Below are positions 1 through 11,415 of a stretch of 64,000 nt of DNA, piece after piece; the stretch's first letter is position 1; each line of letters starts with the position of its first letter. The stretch is from Hygrophila difformis. Its lineage: Eukaryota > Streptophyta > Magnoliopsida > Lamiales > Acanthaceae. The translations under genes and the position numbers were made by a program. The stretch covers positions 6,918,874-6,982,873 of the forward strand of contig JAOANR010000005.1 of the NCBI GenBank assembly GCA_030278955.1, given 5' to 3'. The notes beneath the pieces were generated by a model. It made no database searches and was not told where the DNA came from. It saw nothing but the letters and a program-made list of their open reading frames with translations.

Positions 1-590
1 GAAAAGTGGCAGGTGCATTACACAAACCAAAAGGCATGCGCCTATAGGCAAAAGTGCCATAGGGGCATGTAAAAGTTGTTTTTTCGTGATCCTCACTGGC
101 GATCACTATTTGATTATAACCTGAATAACCGTCTAAAAAGCAATAAAATTCCCTTCCCGCCAACCGTTCCAACATTTGATCGATAAAAGGTAAAGGGAAA
201 TGGTCCTTGCGAGTGGCCTCGTTCAACTTCCGGTAGTCTATGCAGACTCTCCATCCGGTGACCGGCCGTGTGGCAATTTCCTCCCCTTGTTCATTCTTGG
301 TGATGCACATCCTACCCCGCTTGGGAACAACCTGCACAGGACTGACCCATTTCCTGTCAGAAATTGGGTATATAATACCGACATCTAACAGATTGATCAC
401 TTCCTTTCTTACCACTTCTTGCATGGGTGGGTTCAATCTTCGTTGGGGCTGGCGTGAAGTTTGAAATTTTTCTCCATTAGAATCCTGTGCATACAAACAG
501 AAGGGCTTATTCCTTTGATATCAGAAATGGTCCAACCGATTGCGCGCACATGTTTTTTAAGCACTCCTACCAGAGCATTTTCTTGATCTT
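1..590 (-). pseudogene. Reverse transcriptase N-terminal half of element A
   Basis: Read on the minus strand this encodes the front of a Ty3/gypsy reverse transcriptase: a segment ending in the Athila-type RPVTGWRVCIDYRKLN stretch, then a LAGREFYCFLDGYSGYNQ block that carries the first catalytic aspartate, then the MPFGLCNAPATF block at the window edge. The frame is open from about 460 down to 1. Upstream it is broken twice: near 455-465, and near 585-600 where the protease frame hits a stop while homology continues in another frame. The YxDD motif lies outside the window. It would act in cytoplasmic virus-like particles; the breaks make this copy non-functional. Confidence 0.85.
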
Positions 591-2095
591 GTGTTAGCGA
601 CAATTACCGGTAGTTTTTTATGTTCTGCGAGAAACGCATACTTAAGATGTTCCGGTAAAACTTTTAGTTCAAGCTCTGGTGGGCATTCCACTGAAGGAAG
701 TAATTTGCGAGAATTAGATGGGGGAAATTCAGATTTACCTGTCGGATCCTGCATCAGTACAGGATCCGCCTCCTCTTGGTCGGCGTCTTCATGGAATTCG
801 GCGCCGTCAAACTCCACCAAATCCCCAGTTTCGGGATCGGCGAAGTGAACGGCGCTACAACCTTCGTGCTTCGCGCCTGCAGGCTTTAGTACCTGCTTTG
901 ATGGGTCATTCAGCATCATTTCATCATCAAGTCCAGAGTCAAGCTCTCTCTCCTCACTCCTAACTATTACATCATCAAATGAAAAACAAGAATTGTCATT
1001 TGGGAATTTCTGCAATTGAGCCATGTCGAAGACGACCTCATCTCCGTCCACTCGGAGCGTCACTTTTCCAGATTTGGCGTCGATCAAGGCTCCGCCTATG
1101 GCCAAGAATGGCCTGCCTAAGATGAAAGGCATGTCGGAATCCTCTTCGATGTCCAGAATGATAAAATCCACTGGAAATGGCGTGTTGCCTGCTTTAATGA
1201 TTATGTCCTTCAGGATTCCGATTGGCTTTGTGATTGACCTATCTGCCAGTTGGAGCCTCATTTTGATGGGTTCCATCACTCCGAGCTTGAGACGTTTAAC
1301 CATGGTTAATGGCATGACGTTGATGCTGGAGCCGAGGTCACATAATCCTTGTCCAGCGCTGACTTGGCCCATTCTGATCGGCAGAGTATAATATCCAGGG
1401 TCTTCTTTATTCTCCGGCAGCTTCTTTTGAATAATAGCACTGCAAGTGCTGTTGAGTACCACTAATTCATCCTGCTCAACCTTTCTTTTTCCTAAAACCA
1501 TTTCTTTTAAGAACTTAACATAGGTTGGCATTTCAGAGATCATTTCAATCAAAGGAATGGTAATCTCAACTTCTTGCAGTCTTTTCAGAAATTTTTCAAA
1601 CTTCAATTCTTGTTGTTTATTTTTCAGCCTTGCTGGGTACGGGACCCTTGGCATGAATTTGTTATTATCAAAAGCTTTTTGTGGTGAATGGTCAGAAATT
1701 GTACCTTCACCTTTACCATTTTTAGCCTTGTCTTCTGCAGCTTCAGTCTGCAAATTGGCTGTTTCTATTTCTGCATCATCTGCTTCTTCATCAGCAGCAT
1801 TGTCCTTCCCAGATTCATTTCCTTTTTCCACATCATCCTTTCCTTTCGGTCCAGCCAATGTTTTTCCAGATTTCAAAGTTATTGCCTTGCATTGTGGGTT
1901 TTTCTCTGCTGCGCTTGGCAATGCTCCCTTATCCCGTTTTTGCAATTCACTGGCCATTTGAGTCACTTGGGTTTCCACATTTCTGATGGAGGCCTGCAAC
2001 TGTGTATTGATCTCCTTCTGACTTGTGATAAAACAGTCATCAAATTTTCCAGCCTTGATGGAGGCTTTTGGTTTTGATTCTGATTCTGGTTCCAT
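557..2095 (-). pseudogene. Gag C-terminal part and aspartic protease of element A
   Basis: This 512-codon open frame starts in the Gag tail (a conserved block containing IRNVETQ, then an ITLKSGK block) and continues through an acidic linker rich in E, D and A. It reaches a retropepsin with the DLGSSINVMP active-site motif and the FILGRPFLAIGG second motif. A conserved ELKVLPEHLKYAFL linker to reverse transcriptase follows. It ends prematurely because of a frameshift near 590. Its true N-terminus lies in the preceding gag frame: homology passes from one frame to the other around 2040-2095, so the methionine at 2095 is unlikely to be real. The protease would mature Gag-Pol in the particle. Confidence 0.82.
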
Positions 2096-3762
2096 TGGCC
2101 CTGATTAGGTATGAACTGTGGCTGGGGCTGGAAGTTCTGGAAATTTTGGTTAGGCTGTTGGAAATTTTGATGGGGTCTTTGTTGGATTTGAGGCTGAAAG
2201 TTTTGGTTTTGGTTTTGAAAATTTGGTCCTTTGTTTTGATTAAATCCTTGATTCTGCTGAGGGTTGAACTGTTGTGGCTTGTTCAGAAGGTGGGAGTTGA
2301 GGGCATTGTTGTTAGAGTATGACAAATTCGGGTGTCTGTTTGGGAAAGCCTCTGCAAAATTACAGCTTTCAGATGCGACCTGTTCACATGTGTCAGTTGC
2401 ATGAGCACGCTGGCACAGTCCACAAATCATATCTGTTTGCTGTCCTTGAGCAGAGCTGCCGGCTCCTTGATTTACAGAAAATGCCGCCACTTGCTCTTGC
2501 AGCTTCTCAAGATCTGTCTTTTCCGCTGTACCTACAGCACAAAGTCCACGGGGAGGGGTGTCATTAGTGCTATCATCATTCAATCCGGACCTATTCACAC
2601 TCATTGTTTCAATTTTGGCCCATGCTTGATCCATGGGCATGTGCAACAAGTGTTGCCCTCCCGCAGCATCTAACATATGCTTCCATGCGTGTGTCAGCCC
2701 ATTGTAAAACTTTCTCAACTGTTCCCATCCCTGAAAACCGTGCTGAGGACATTTTCTCAACAGATTCATAAACCTCTCTTTTGCATCATACAAAGATTCT
2801 TCAGGCCTCATCTTAAACTCAGAGATCTTCGACCTTCCTTCATCTACCTTCTATTCCGGAAAGTATTTCACCAAGAAATTTCTTACAATATCCTCCCATG
2901 TACTCCTTTGGTTTACTGGTAATGATTTATACCAGGTTTTTGCTCCACTACACAATGAGAACGGGAACAATATCCTAATGGTGTTCTGAGAGACGCCCTG
3001 ATTCTTGATTGTGTTGCAGAGTTCCAAGAATGTCGCCAAGTGATCATGTGGATCTTCATGATTGGCTCCTGCGAATTGGCTATTCTGTACCAAGTTGATC
3101 AAAGCAGGCTTGAGTTCGAAATTTCTGGCTACAATTGGTGCTCTGCCAGGCACGTTCAAGTATGGTTCTATAATTGGTTGCATGTAATCAGCAGCAGCAG
3201 GCTGCTGGTTGCTTCCTGGGCCTCCTTGATATTGTCCCTGATACTGTCCTTGGTATTGGTCCTGTGGATTGAAGTTCTGGTTGGGATAGAAGTTTCTCGG
3301 ATCATTGTGATCTTGCGGGTTTGGATTATACTGGTTTGGATTGAATTGGTTGGGATTCTGATACTGCTGATTCTGGAAGTTAGGGTCATTTTGGAAATTT
3401 TGGTTATTGGGGTTGTTTTGGGGGTTTTGGTGGTTTGGTGGAGGCACTTCGAAGGGTTGTTGCTCGAGATTTGGGGGGTTTCCACCTCCCTGTATGATCT
3501 GAGGAGGGGGATCCTCCAAGTTCTCGTCATCAACGTCTTCTGGGTCCTCTTGGATATTTTGGAGTGGTGGGTTAGGTGGTATGATTGGGGGAATGCTGTG
3601 GTTATCCGCCATGTCTGAGATGTCACTACTTGTGCTTGGAGAGAGTAGTGCTTGCCTTTCCCGTTCTTTCCTTTGCCTAGCCTCTGCCCTCAGATGACGA
3701 GCTGTTTTTTCGATCTCTGCGTTGAATGGGATCTCGGCTGGGGTCTCCTTTCTCTTTTGCAT
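1963..3762 (-). pseudogene. Gag of element A with in-frame stop
   Basis: Gag begins at the methionine at 3762 with a basic helix (IEKTARHLRAEARQR), typical of Athila-like Gag. A long low-complexity stretch of N, P, Q, F and Y repeats follows, then the capsid-like region ending in FLVKYFPE. A TAG stop at 2851-2853 interrupts it; the same frame then resumes through SLYDAKERF and a LRKCPQHG…FYNGL block to a second N/Q-rich tail. Homology shifts to another frame near 2040-2095. The stop and the shift make the protein defective. The gene sits directly downstream of the primer site, as expected for gag. Confidence 0.85.
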
Positions 3763-3900
3763 AGAACAACGGTCTCAGCTATGACAGTACCTGCACATTC
3801 CCTAGGTTAGAATTGGTTCGGTCGTGTATACATATTTATAGATATAAGCTAACTATGTGCAATCAGGAATGTAATTCTCTAATAAAACGGCGTTGCATCC

Positions 3901-3918
3901 TCCCCGACAACGGCGTCA
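3901..3918 (-). promoter_or_regulatory. Primer-binding site, tRNA-Asp type (element A)
   Basis: The minus strand reads TGACGCCGTTGTCGGGGA, directly after the LTR end. It differs at two positions from the perfect tRNA-Asp site seen in element B (24788-24805). It primes minus-strand cDNA synthesis. Confidence 0.85.
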
Positions 3919-6599
3919 TGAAACTTTTGACAATTTCCGCACACGAGTATTTTATAAAATACCAAATTTGAATTTATTAAATGAAAAGAGTTATGATTTA
4001 TGGGAAGGGGTTTAAGGATATATTTCACTTTTTATTACTCATGTGGGAAACTTTGATTTCAAATGGGGCTACGAAACTCTCCGGCATGAAACTTTTGACA
4101 ATTTCTTGCTATGAAGATCCTTGCCATGAAACTTTGACAAGTTCCCACTATATAAGTATTTTCTGAAAAATAAGAATCCCGGTTTTCAATTTTATTTAAT
4201 GAAACCAATTTATGAAGATGGAATTGGGATTAGGGATATATTTATAGGTTGTCACGTTTTTATTTACTCGCGTTAAGAAACTATGCCCCCGAAAGCGCAC
4301 GGTGTCAAAAATTGCAGTAATTTATAGTAAGACCGGATCGTTCACTGGAGGATGTGCGATAGAAGCAGGGCCCACGTCTTTTTACAAGATTTTCCACTCC
4401 TATTGCTCAAATCAGTTTTGAAGTTGGATTAACAACAACATGTCAGAATTTAATCTACATTATGAAAGCAGTTAAATAAGCTAAAGAACATTCTAATATT
4501 GAGTCTAAAGAGCAGATGGAATAATTCCACAAAAATAATAAATGCTGTAAATCTATGCTATATTAGCTTATGAAGCTGATTCAATAGTGATGACAGAAAG
4601 GACAGGGAGAAAAGAATAAAGATTGGACAAGGTTTAGATAAAACATAATTAAACTTCCATTTTTATACACAGATCTTTGTTTGGGATAATCGTGTCAGAA
4701 AGCTAATTCTCATGCTCTCAGTACCATGTTCCCTTTAACAGACAGGTACTTACAGTGTGAGTTTACATGTTCTTAAGACCACAAATTCTAAGATACCACA
4801 GATTCATAACTGCCCCGGCCATGGTATGATATTTCATCTGTGGTGGTCAAGCAACACCTGACAAATCATTAATTGAAATGCCAAGTACTGCTATCATTCC
4901 CCCATGTCACACCCAAAGTCTAAAATTAAATCTGAACTGTCCCTTAACTCTCAGTCCTAGTAGCAGTTAGAAGATCTAGTGACACATCCGAGTGACCTCT
5001 ACGAAAGCATTTAAAATAAAGCAGTAAAGAAAGCATTTAAAATCCTATCACTCGGAAGTTTCAAAAGCTTCGTACTGGTAGTAAAAGGAAGCCCCCAGTC
5101 AAGATGACCGGACGTGGATCAAGAATTCCCGGGTTTCGGTGAACCGCTCGCAGTGTTCACGTCCTTCCGGGTGATTATGAGATACAAACTAATGAAACGG
5201 ACTAATAGATTAGTTCGTTCCGGATGCACTCACTCAAGACTCAAAGATAGGCTTTGGCAGAAGAGGATAGCAGTTGAAAGGAATTCAACCCTATCTTAGA
5301 AAGTAACCAAGGCCTACGCATTGTTCCTCTAGAATTATCCATCACACTGTATTTGAATCCAAGTGGACCCCATCTCGGTGTGACAGTTAAGACCAAATTC
5401 CCAACACATAGCAATTTTGGAAAATAATAAGTGTGAAAACCATTCCCTAAACAGGTACTAGACTCTCAATAAGAACATAGACCGTTTCGGTGTAGAAGAG
5501 ACCTAATCGCTGACTCTGCTTCTAATTTCCCAAAATTTTAACCCTTGACAGAATATGAACTAGACATAACTGAGGAATTTATCCCTTACTCAGATCCGGA
5601 TTTTATAAATGAATTTTTGTTGGAAGTTTACTATGCGGTATCTGTTTTAAATCCAGACTTCTAATGTCCAAGGGAAGGATCCCAAAATATTATGGACCAC
5701 AGTAGCTACATAATAATATCATGCATAAGGATATATGGAAGTGTAAAATTAATCAACCCAAAATATAATGGTGGGTTTAGACAGAACGCGTGACACAGAT
5801 ATGAGGTAGCCGTGAGGCCAAAAGTGGTGGCAGAGTAATTAGGTGGAATGCAAACATCTGCTTTCCAACTTCCCAATTACTCGGATGGAGCGAATTTAAA
5901 CAGCAGAAACCCTAAAATGGCAGTGTCGCTACCAGTTGGGCCCCTACTGTCTGCGAATTCTGATAAAAACCTACATGCTTCCTCTCAGTAATGTTTGTTA
6001 GCTAATATTGACAGATATTGGCTGACTCACATCATAGATTAGAATTTGGGTTTTGAAAATTGAGATAAAGAGAATAAAACTGTATTTGGACAATAATGAA
6101 CCGAGTGGCTACTTCATTTCCCGGTGAAAGGACCGTTCGCCTGACCTCATTAGTCATTATCCAGACCATGCAAAATAACAAACAGTAATTAATATACAGA
6201 CTACGGGCTACTTCATTTCCCGGTGAAGGGACCGTTCGCCGACATTATTCTGTAACATATTTCACTGTTAATTCATACATCACGAAAAAGATAAGATAAA
6301 ATAAAATAAAAATAAAGATAGTGCCTTGTATGAGAGACATTGGTTTCTCATGCAAGGTTATGGAATTAATCCACAATTAATGTCTTAAATAATCCTTCAT
6401 ACCATAGTTAATTACAGTCCGGATTATCTACTTAAGGCATTAAGGTTTTGTTTATAGAAAAATATTTTAGGGAGAATTGAACAAAGATCCTTTAATCAAG
6501 GTAATTATCGATCTCAATCTTTGCCAATCTTGATATTTAATTATTGACTTAACGGTTCAATTAATTAATGAAGAAAATGGAGAAATGGAAAATCTGGCA

Positions 6600-7255
6600 G
6601 AAACTGTCAATTACGACGCTAAACAGATTTTACGACGCTATCCTAGGATAGCGTCGTAGGGACAGCGTCGTCATGGATTGGTGAAAGGGATGAAAATTTT
6701 GGAGTTAAAAGGGTTATGCACGATGCAGCACATGATTACGACGCTATACAATGTTCCACGTCGTAGTGTTGACGTCGTGCATGAGAGTTTAGAAATGAGG
6801 GACTACGACGCTATGCATGTCCTACGACGTTAAACATGGTTTACGTCGTAGGGTCTAGCGTCGTAGTAAGGAGAGATGGTTTTGAAAAAGAGAGAAGTGC
6901 TACGACGTTATACACTAAATTACGACGTTATCCTAGGATAGCGTCGTAGGTGTGGTGTCGTAGGTGGGATTTTCTGAAGAGTTAAAATGGGGGTTTACGA
7001 CGTTATGCACTAAATTACGACGCTATCCTAAGATAATGTCGTGGTCATAGCGTCGTAAATGGGTTTTTATGAAAATGACGAGTTTTGGGGTCCTACGACA
7101 TTTAGACAAAAATTACGACACTGTCCAAGGATAGCGTCATAGGTCTAGTGCCGTAGGGCAAATTTTCTTGAGTTTGAAGCAACTACGACGTCAACCCTCC
7201 CCTACGTCGCTATCCTTGGATAGCGTCGTAGGGCGGTTAGCGTTGTAGCTACCCT
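6600..7255. repeat. Palindromic motif array, block 1 of LTR A
   Basis: About two dozen half-sites of TACGACGCTA or its complement TAGCGTCGTA occur in roughly seven units about 100 bp apart. Several pairs form long palindromes; the clearest is a perfect 28-bp palindrome at 6631-6658 with core ACGCTATCCTAGGATAGCGT, and near copies lie around 6921, 7015, 7117 and 7205. The corresponding part of the related solo LTR carries an unrelated palindrome. Confidence 0.85.
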
Positions 7256-7964
7256 AGAATATGTTGTTGGTCGGGTAATGCAATCTCTGCGATTGCAAAC
7301 CCTGTTTTCAAGTTCATGGTTCATCAATGCAAGAACAGTAATGAAATAAGATGAAAACAGTAAGCCAAAATGCATAAAAACATGATAATATAAGCTAAAA
7401 GCACACACCCATGAACCACAAACCCAAATGAGGGTTTTCAACCATAAAAACATGCATAGGAACCCAAAAAGAAAAAGAAGACAGAAAGCCCACATTTTAA
7501 ACCGAAAATAAGATGACCGAATGGTCATTTAAGCAAAAGCAAAGCAAGTAAATCCATGTACTCATGTCCATTTCATGTTTTGGGACTTTTTTGAAGCTTA
7601 ACTTCCCATTTTATATCAAATGGTTTGATAATACCCATCATTTGGGTATTTCAAACCCAAATAATGGGTTAACAAAATTGAAATAAGTATAAAACTAGCT
7701 ACACTAACCTGGAAACATAAAGAAAACCACTAATCTAAACAAAATACAAACTAAACTAAACTAAACTACATGCATAATTTAAATAATACAAGAAAATAAA
7801 TTCTAACTAACTAACCTAACTACACACTGCTCAAGAACACCAGTTGCCTCCAAGTGTAGGGAATGTATGAAGTGACAAGACCTAAGAGTCAACACCTCTA
7901 TATATAGGCGAGAAACCCTAGGCCCATGGGCCCCCAGGCCCTTGAATTTGAATTCTGCAGCTTG

Positions 7965-8235
7965 GTACGACGCTATGCATGACTTCATCGCTATCCATTA
8001 CTACGACGCTATGGGTGTAACGTCGTAGTCTTCCACTTCGAATACACTTCTTTATCTCTAAATGGACAGCTTACGACGCAATCCTCTGCTACGTCGCTAC
8101 AATTGAGTACGACGCTATGCTGGCTCAGCGTTGTAGTTCCTCCTTCAGAGTTCTATCTCCATTTCTGCCTACGACGCTACGCTCGGCTACGACGCTATAC
8201 ATGCTCAGCGTCGTAGCTAAGTGTAGCGACGTAAT
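7965..8235. repeat. Palindromic motif array, block 2 of LTR A
   Basis: A second cluster of the same TACGACGCTA / TAGCGTCGTA half-sites, about a dozen, lies some 700 bp beyond block 1. Because the motif is palindromic, the two blocks could pair with each other in a transcript. Confidence 0.8.
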
Positions 8236-8519
8236 TTCCTGAAAGTTCGACTTTTTGTGGGTTTCATTTCTTTTCCCATCTTTTTATTTCCTTTTTGTTT
8301 TTTTTTTCTTTTTCTCATGTTTTTGGATTTTTCTAGCATAAATGTGTAACAAAATTACATATTTATGCATTTTTCATACTAGCTCAATATTTTTCCAAAT
8401 ATGCATAAATCAGTCTAATTCTACTGCTTTCTTATTTAATATAAGACCGAAATGCGATCAAATGCCCGTTTCAGACACGGAAATGGATTGAAAATAATGG
8501 ACATTTCTGGCCATTATCA

Positions 8520-10050
8520 GAGATCCCAGGGTACACAGATGTTGTGGAGACCGCTTGGGGGCTCCTTGACACCCCCATTGGCATAAGGCTGGGGAATGCT
8601 AAGGATGCCTCTTTGAATTTTATGAAATCCCAGTGTCATAATTTTATATGGAGGAAATTTAGGTTATTGAAGAGGCTCGCAGGAATTTCTAAATTTCTGG
8701 AAAGAGTTGACTCGGTCCGACATTTGTTGCTCGAGGAAGAGCTTTGTACCGTGTTGGACTCAGTTATGGATCAAGAGGAGCTTTATTGGTTTCAAAGGGC
8801 TTGTGACAAGTGGTTTAAACTCGGAGATAGGAATACGGCCTACTTTCACGCTCGGGCCAAATCCAAAGGTCACAGGAACCGTATACACGAATTACGGTTG
8901 GACGATGGAGAATAGTGTGGGGATCTAGATACTTTTAAATCGCATGCCTACACCTACTTCAAGTATTTGTATTGGCGTTCCTCTCTGCCTTTGTCTCAAA
9001 GGTTGAGTGAGATGAACTGCCATCAGGACATGCCGGCTCTTCATTGTATCAACATGGAGGAGGCTCACGCGATGGAGCAGGTCCCTTAAGGGGATGAAGG
9101 GGTTTTCAGCCCCGGGGCCGGATGGTTTCCCGAATATCTTCTTTAAACATTTCTGGCCAGTTTTAGGGAGCTTAGTTTGCAAGTTTGTTAGTTCAGCCTT
9201 TGAGGAAGGGAGGTTTGAGGTGGAGATAGCCACGACCCACATATGCCTGCTTCCTAAGGTTGAGTCCCGTTGAGCTTGAAGGACTTTAGGCCTATAACCT
9301 TGTGCAACGTTTTATATAAGATCCTTACCAAAGTGTTGGTGCAGCGTATTCGGCCTTCCCTACAAGAAGCTATATCTCATCACCAGGCAGCCTTCTTGCC
9401 AGGGAGAGGGACAATCGACAACGCTATTACCTTGCAAGAGTTGGTTAAGGAAATCACGGGATCCCAATCTAGGATGAAGGCGGTGATTCTCAAGATTGAC
9501 TCGGCTAAGGCATATGATAATGTTTACTGGGACTTCCTTGACCTTTGTCTCTCGGAGCTGGGGCCGTCGAACTCGGTCAGGAAGTTGATCATGTTTTGTG
9601 TCTCTAGCCCTACCTACTCGGTGCTTTGGAATGCGGAGGCATTGGATAAGTTCCAGCCAGATAAGGGGCTCAGACAAGGGGACCCAATGTCACCTTATCT
9701 GTGCAGAGGTTTCGGCCATCTTGGAAGGGTTGGAAGCTGCAGCGAAATTGGGTCTGGAACGGGTTGTTTGTTACAATGACTCATTGGGAGCGCTGGCCGC
9801 GGTGAAAGCTGCAGACATTTATCACCCCCAGGCTGGTATTATCCAGCGGATTAATGAGGTGAGAACAGGATTTCAACTATGCTTGTTACACCACATTCAC
9901 CGGGAAGGCAACATTGTCGCAGATCGCTTGGCAAGGCATGGTGCTACGCTTGAGACGTTCTACACATCGTGGGCATTCCCGCCGGATTTTATTGTTAGGG
10001 AGGTTGAATCGGACATGTCCGATAGCTGGGTCCCTTCCCAGCCTTTGTGA
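8520..10050 (+). pseudogene. LINE ORF2: reverse transcriptase fused to RNase H by deletion
   Basis: The segment 8520-8915 encodes the linker before reverse transcriptase (WFKLGDRNTAYFHARAKSKG). It is followed, with frame breaks, by the fingers region (FSAPGPDGFP), then SLKDFRPITLCNVLYKI, the motif A block with KIDSAKAYDNVYW, and GLRQGDPMSPYL. Instead of the YADD block, the sequence jumps at about 9703-9711 into a C-terminal RNase H domain (AEVSAILEGLEAAAKLGL, then NIVADRLARHG) in a different frame. The RNase H stretch is open to the stop at 10050. Loss of YADD and the frame breaks make it dead. The normal product nicks DNA and primes reverse transcription at the target. Confidence 0.85.
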
Positions 10051-10170
10051 TCGCGCCCCCCCACCCCCCTGGATGTCACAGCCTGGCTGTGCTTCTGTCT
10101 GGTTCTCTGTTTTTCCTGTTTTTTCCCTTTACTTTGTGTAATTTCTCCGGCTTCGGCTTATCCAAAAAAA
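8520..10170 (+). mobile_element. L1-type LINE fragment (LINE-1) with 3' A-tail
   Basis: This is the 3' part of a plant L1 retrotransposon: ORF2 sequence, a short 3' UTR, and a terminal A-run at 10162-10170 preceded by GGCTTATCC. LINE-2 ends in the similar GGCTTACC plus A-run. The left side is interrupted by element A, so the 5' portion should lie beyond the left window edge. An internal deletion has removed the middle of ORF2. Confidence 0.85.
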
Positions 10171-10255
10171 AATGGAAATGATTATTATTGACGCAAGTTA
10201 TCACGTCTAGGCTAGCATATACTAGCATTTCCATTAATTCTTTGGCTATTCCGTT

Positions 10256-10988
10256 TTAAAACCTAGCCACCAAAACCGGCCGACCCGTCAACCCCAACAG
10301 CCCACAAACCTCAGGGTACAATGACCTCCTTATCTCCGCGTACACTTCGCCGTTCCATCTCCGCTTCCCCAATTCCGCCGCCTTACGATGCGCGGCCGCC
10401 TCCACCTCCTCAACCTTCTCGTGTGCCGAATCCACTATCCCCGTCCGCACCGCCGCCTCCGCCCCGAACTTCCCCGCTCCCAGAATCACATCCCGCCGGT
10501 GATTTTTGGATCCGATTTTACCCCTGATTAAAGTGGTGAAGTAATTGGGAAGGGTCATGCCTATGTCGAGCTCGTTCATGTACATCACGCTCCGCGACGA
10601 CTTCATCGCGACGTAGTCGTGGCTCATCGCGAGGATCATCCCCGTCGCCGCCGCGTGGCCGGTGACGGCGGCGATGGTCGGGATTGGGAGGGAGAGGAGA
10701 TCGGAGACGACTCCTCTGAAGAGATCGACCATGCGGAAGAGCTCTTCCCGGGCGGCGTCGGGCGAGGAGCCTGCGGCTGCGGCTACGGCCTCTGCGTGAC
10801 GCAGATCAATCCGTTGGAGAAGAATTTGCCGTTGGAGCGCGTGATGAGGACGGAGCCAGGGAAGGCTTTGGATCTGACATCGGAGAGGGCGGAGCCGAGG
10901 GGTTGAAGCGGTGTTCTATATCCTTTTCGGTGGCGCCGGTTAGGGTTAGGATGAAGACGTTTCCGCCGCGCGTCTCTAACGTGCACAT
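10256..10988 (-). pseudogene. Peroxisomal enoyl-CoA delta-isomerase-like gene, two frameshifts
   Basis: Homologous to the plant ECI/PECI family (crotonase fold), which moves cis or trans 3-double bonds to trans-2 during beta-oxidation of unsaturated fatty acids in peroxisomes. The start MCTLETRGGNVFILTLTG at 10988 is followed by SVLITRSNGKFFSNG. After two frame changes come LPIPTIAAVTGHAAATGM and MSHDYVAMKSSR, which form the CoA-binding and oxyanion region. Corrected length would be about 244 residues, the usual family size, without introns. Both breaks are one-base losses in short homopolymers (CCCC at 10899-10902; TT at 10808-10809), so assembly error is possible. The C-terminus ends in ARF rather than a canonical peroxisomal SKL-type signal. 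No other cellular gene adjoins it. Confidence 0.8.
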
Positions 10989-11070
10989 GGCTGCTCAGCA
11001 TGGATAAGGTCGCTGGGAGTTGGAAGCTTTTTCCTAATTCTGATTCCTTGGTGTGATGATCTGATTGAAT

Positions 11071-11090
11071 CTATATATCTATATATTAGT
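11071..11090 (-). promoter_or_regulatory. TATA-rich element upstream of isomerase start
   Basis: The minus strand reads CTAATATATAGATATATAG about 85-100 bp before the ATG at 10988, a plausible TATA box. If real, the isomerase copy kept its own promoter and is not a processed retrocopy. Confidence 0.4.
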
Positions 11091-11159
11091 ATCCCTTATG
11101 AACAGTAACATACTCTTAGTAATCTATCAATTCTTTCTCACAAAAATGAACAGTATGCT

Positions 11160-11415
11160 ACCTATTTCCTCAATATTCACTTCTGCACGCAATCCAATAC
11201 ACATTTATAATGATTAATAACTCATCAATAACTCAAAATGTGTACAAGAAAAAATTTTAAAAATTTGATATTTCAAACTACATAATGAGACGAATCTAAC
11301 GAGATCCCACTTGACTATGTTTTTTTTCTTATATAGATGTTTTATAAGCATGAGTCAAAGTTGGATAATAAACAAGAGCAAAAGTCAATTCATTTTCACT
11401 ATAAAAATGGAAGAA
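11160..11415 (-). mobile_element. Decayed Stowaway MITE
   Basis: The complement of this segment lines up with the intact Stowaway at 60192-60450 at several places in order: a TGACTTTTG…TTTGACTC start, GTTAGATTCGTCT in the middle, and TGGATTG(C/T)GTGCAGAA near the end. The length is almost the same (about 256 against 259 bp). Terminal repeats are badly eroded, so edges are approximate. Confidence 0.5.

Larger units (their letters stand above)
1..8519 (-). mobile_element. Athila-like Ty3/gypsy retrotransposon A, cut by window start
   Basis: The element reads on the minus strand: a very long 5' LTR (3919-8519), a tRNA-Asp primer site touching it, a gag ORF, an aspartic protease with a DLGSS-type active site, then reverse transcriptase running off the left edge. 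The Asp primer and the gag/protease style fit the Athila lineage. The right LTR end (…ATTATCA) abuts LINE coding sequence, so A inserted into a LINE; the expected 5-bp target duplication there is GAGAT (8520-8524), but its partner is outside the window. Coding sequence has at least one in-frame stop and several frameshifts, so this copy is inactive. Whether integrase and a 3' LTR exist cannot be seen. Confidence 0.88.
3919..8519 (-). repeat. 5' LTR of element A (about 4.6 kb)
   Basis: Boundaries are TGAAAC… at 3919, next to the primer site, and …ATTATCA at 8519, next to LINE sequence. Both ends align with the complete solo LTR at 13956-18820, which confirms them. At 4601 bp it is unusually long for an Athila LTR. 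It contains no convincing gene; scattered short open frames are chance. Two palindromic repeat blocks (6600-7255 and 7965-8235) and a pyrimidine-rich tract (8270-8330) stand out. Confidence 0.85.

Noticed and set aside
4000..5300. Several 60-codon open frames
   Set aside because: They lie in LTR A, are not preserved in the solo LTR, and have no domain.
6600..8235. CRISPR-like or satellite array
   Set aside because: Units are degenerate palindromes of variable spacing within a plant LTR; there are no uniform repeats with unique spacers, and the context is eukaryotic.
10321..10906. Proline- and arginine-rich plus-strand open frames
   Set aside because: They are antisense to the isomerase homologue and have no domain.
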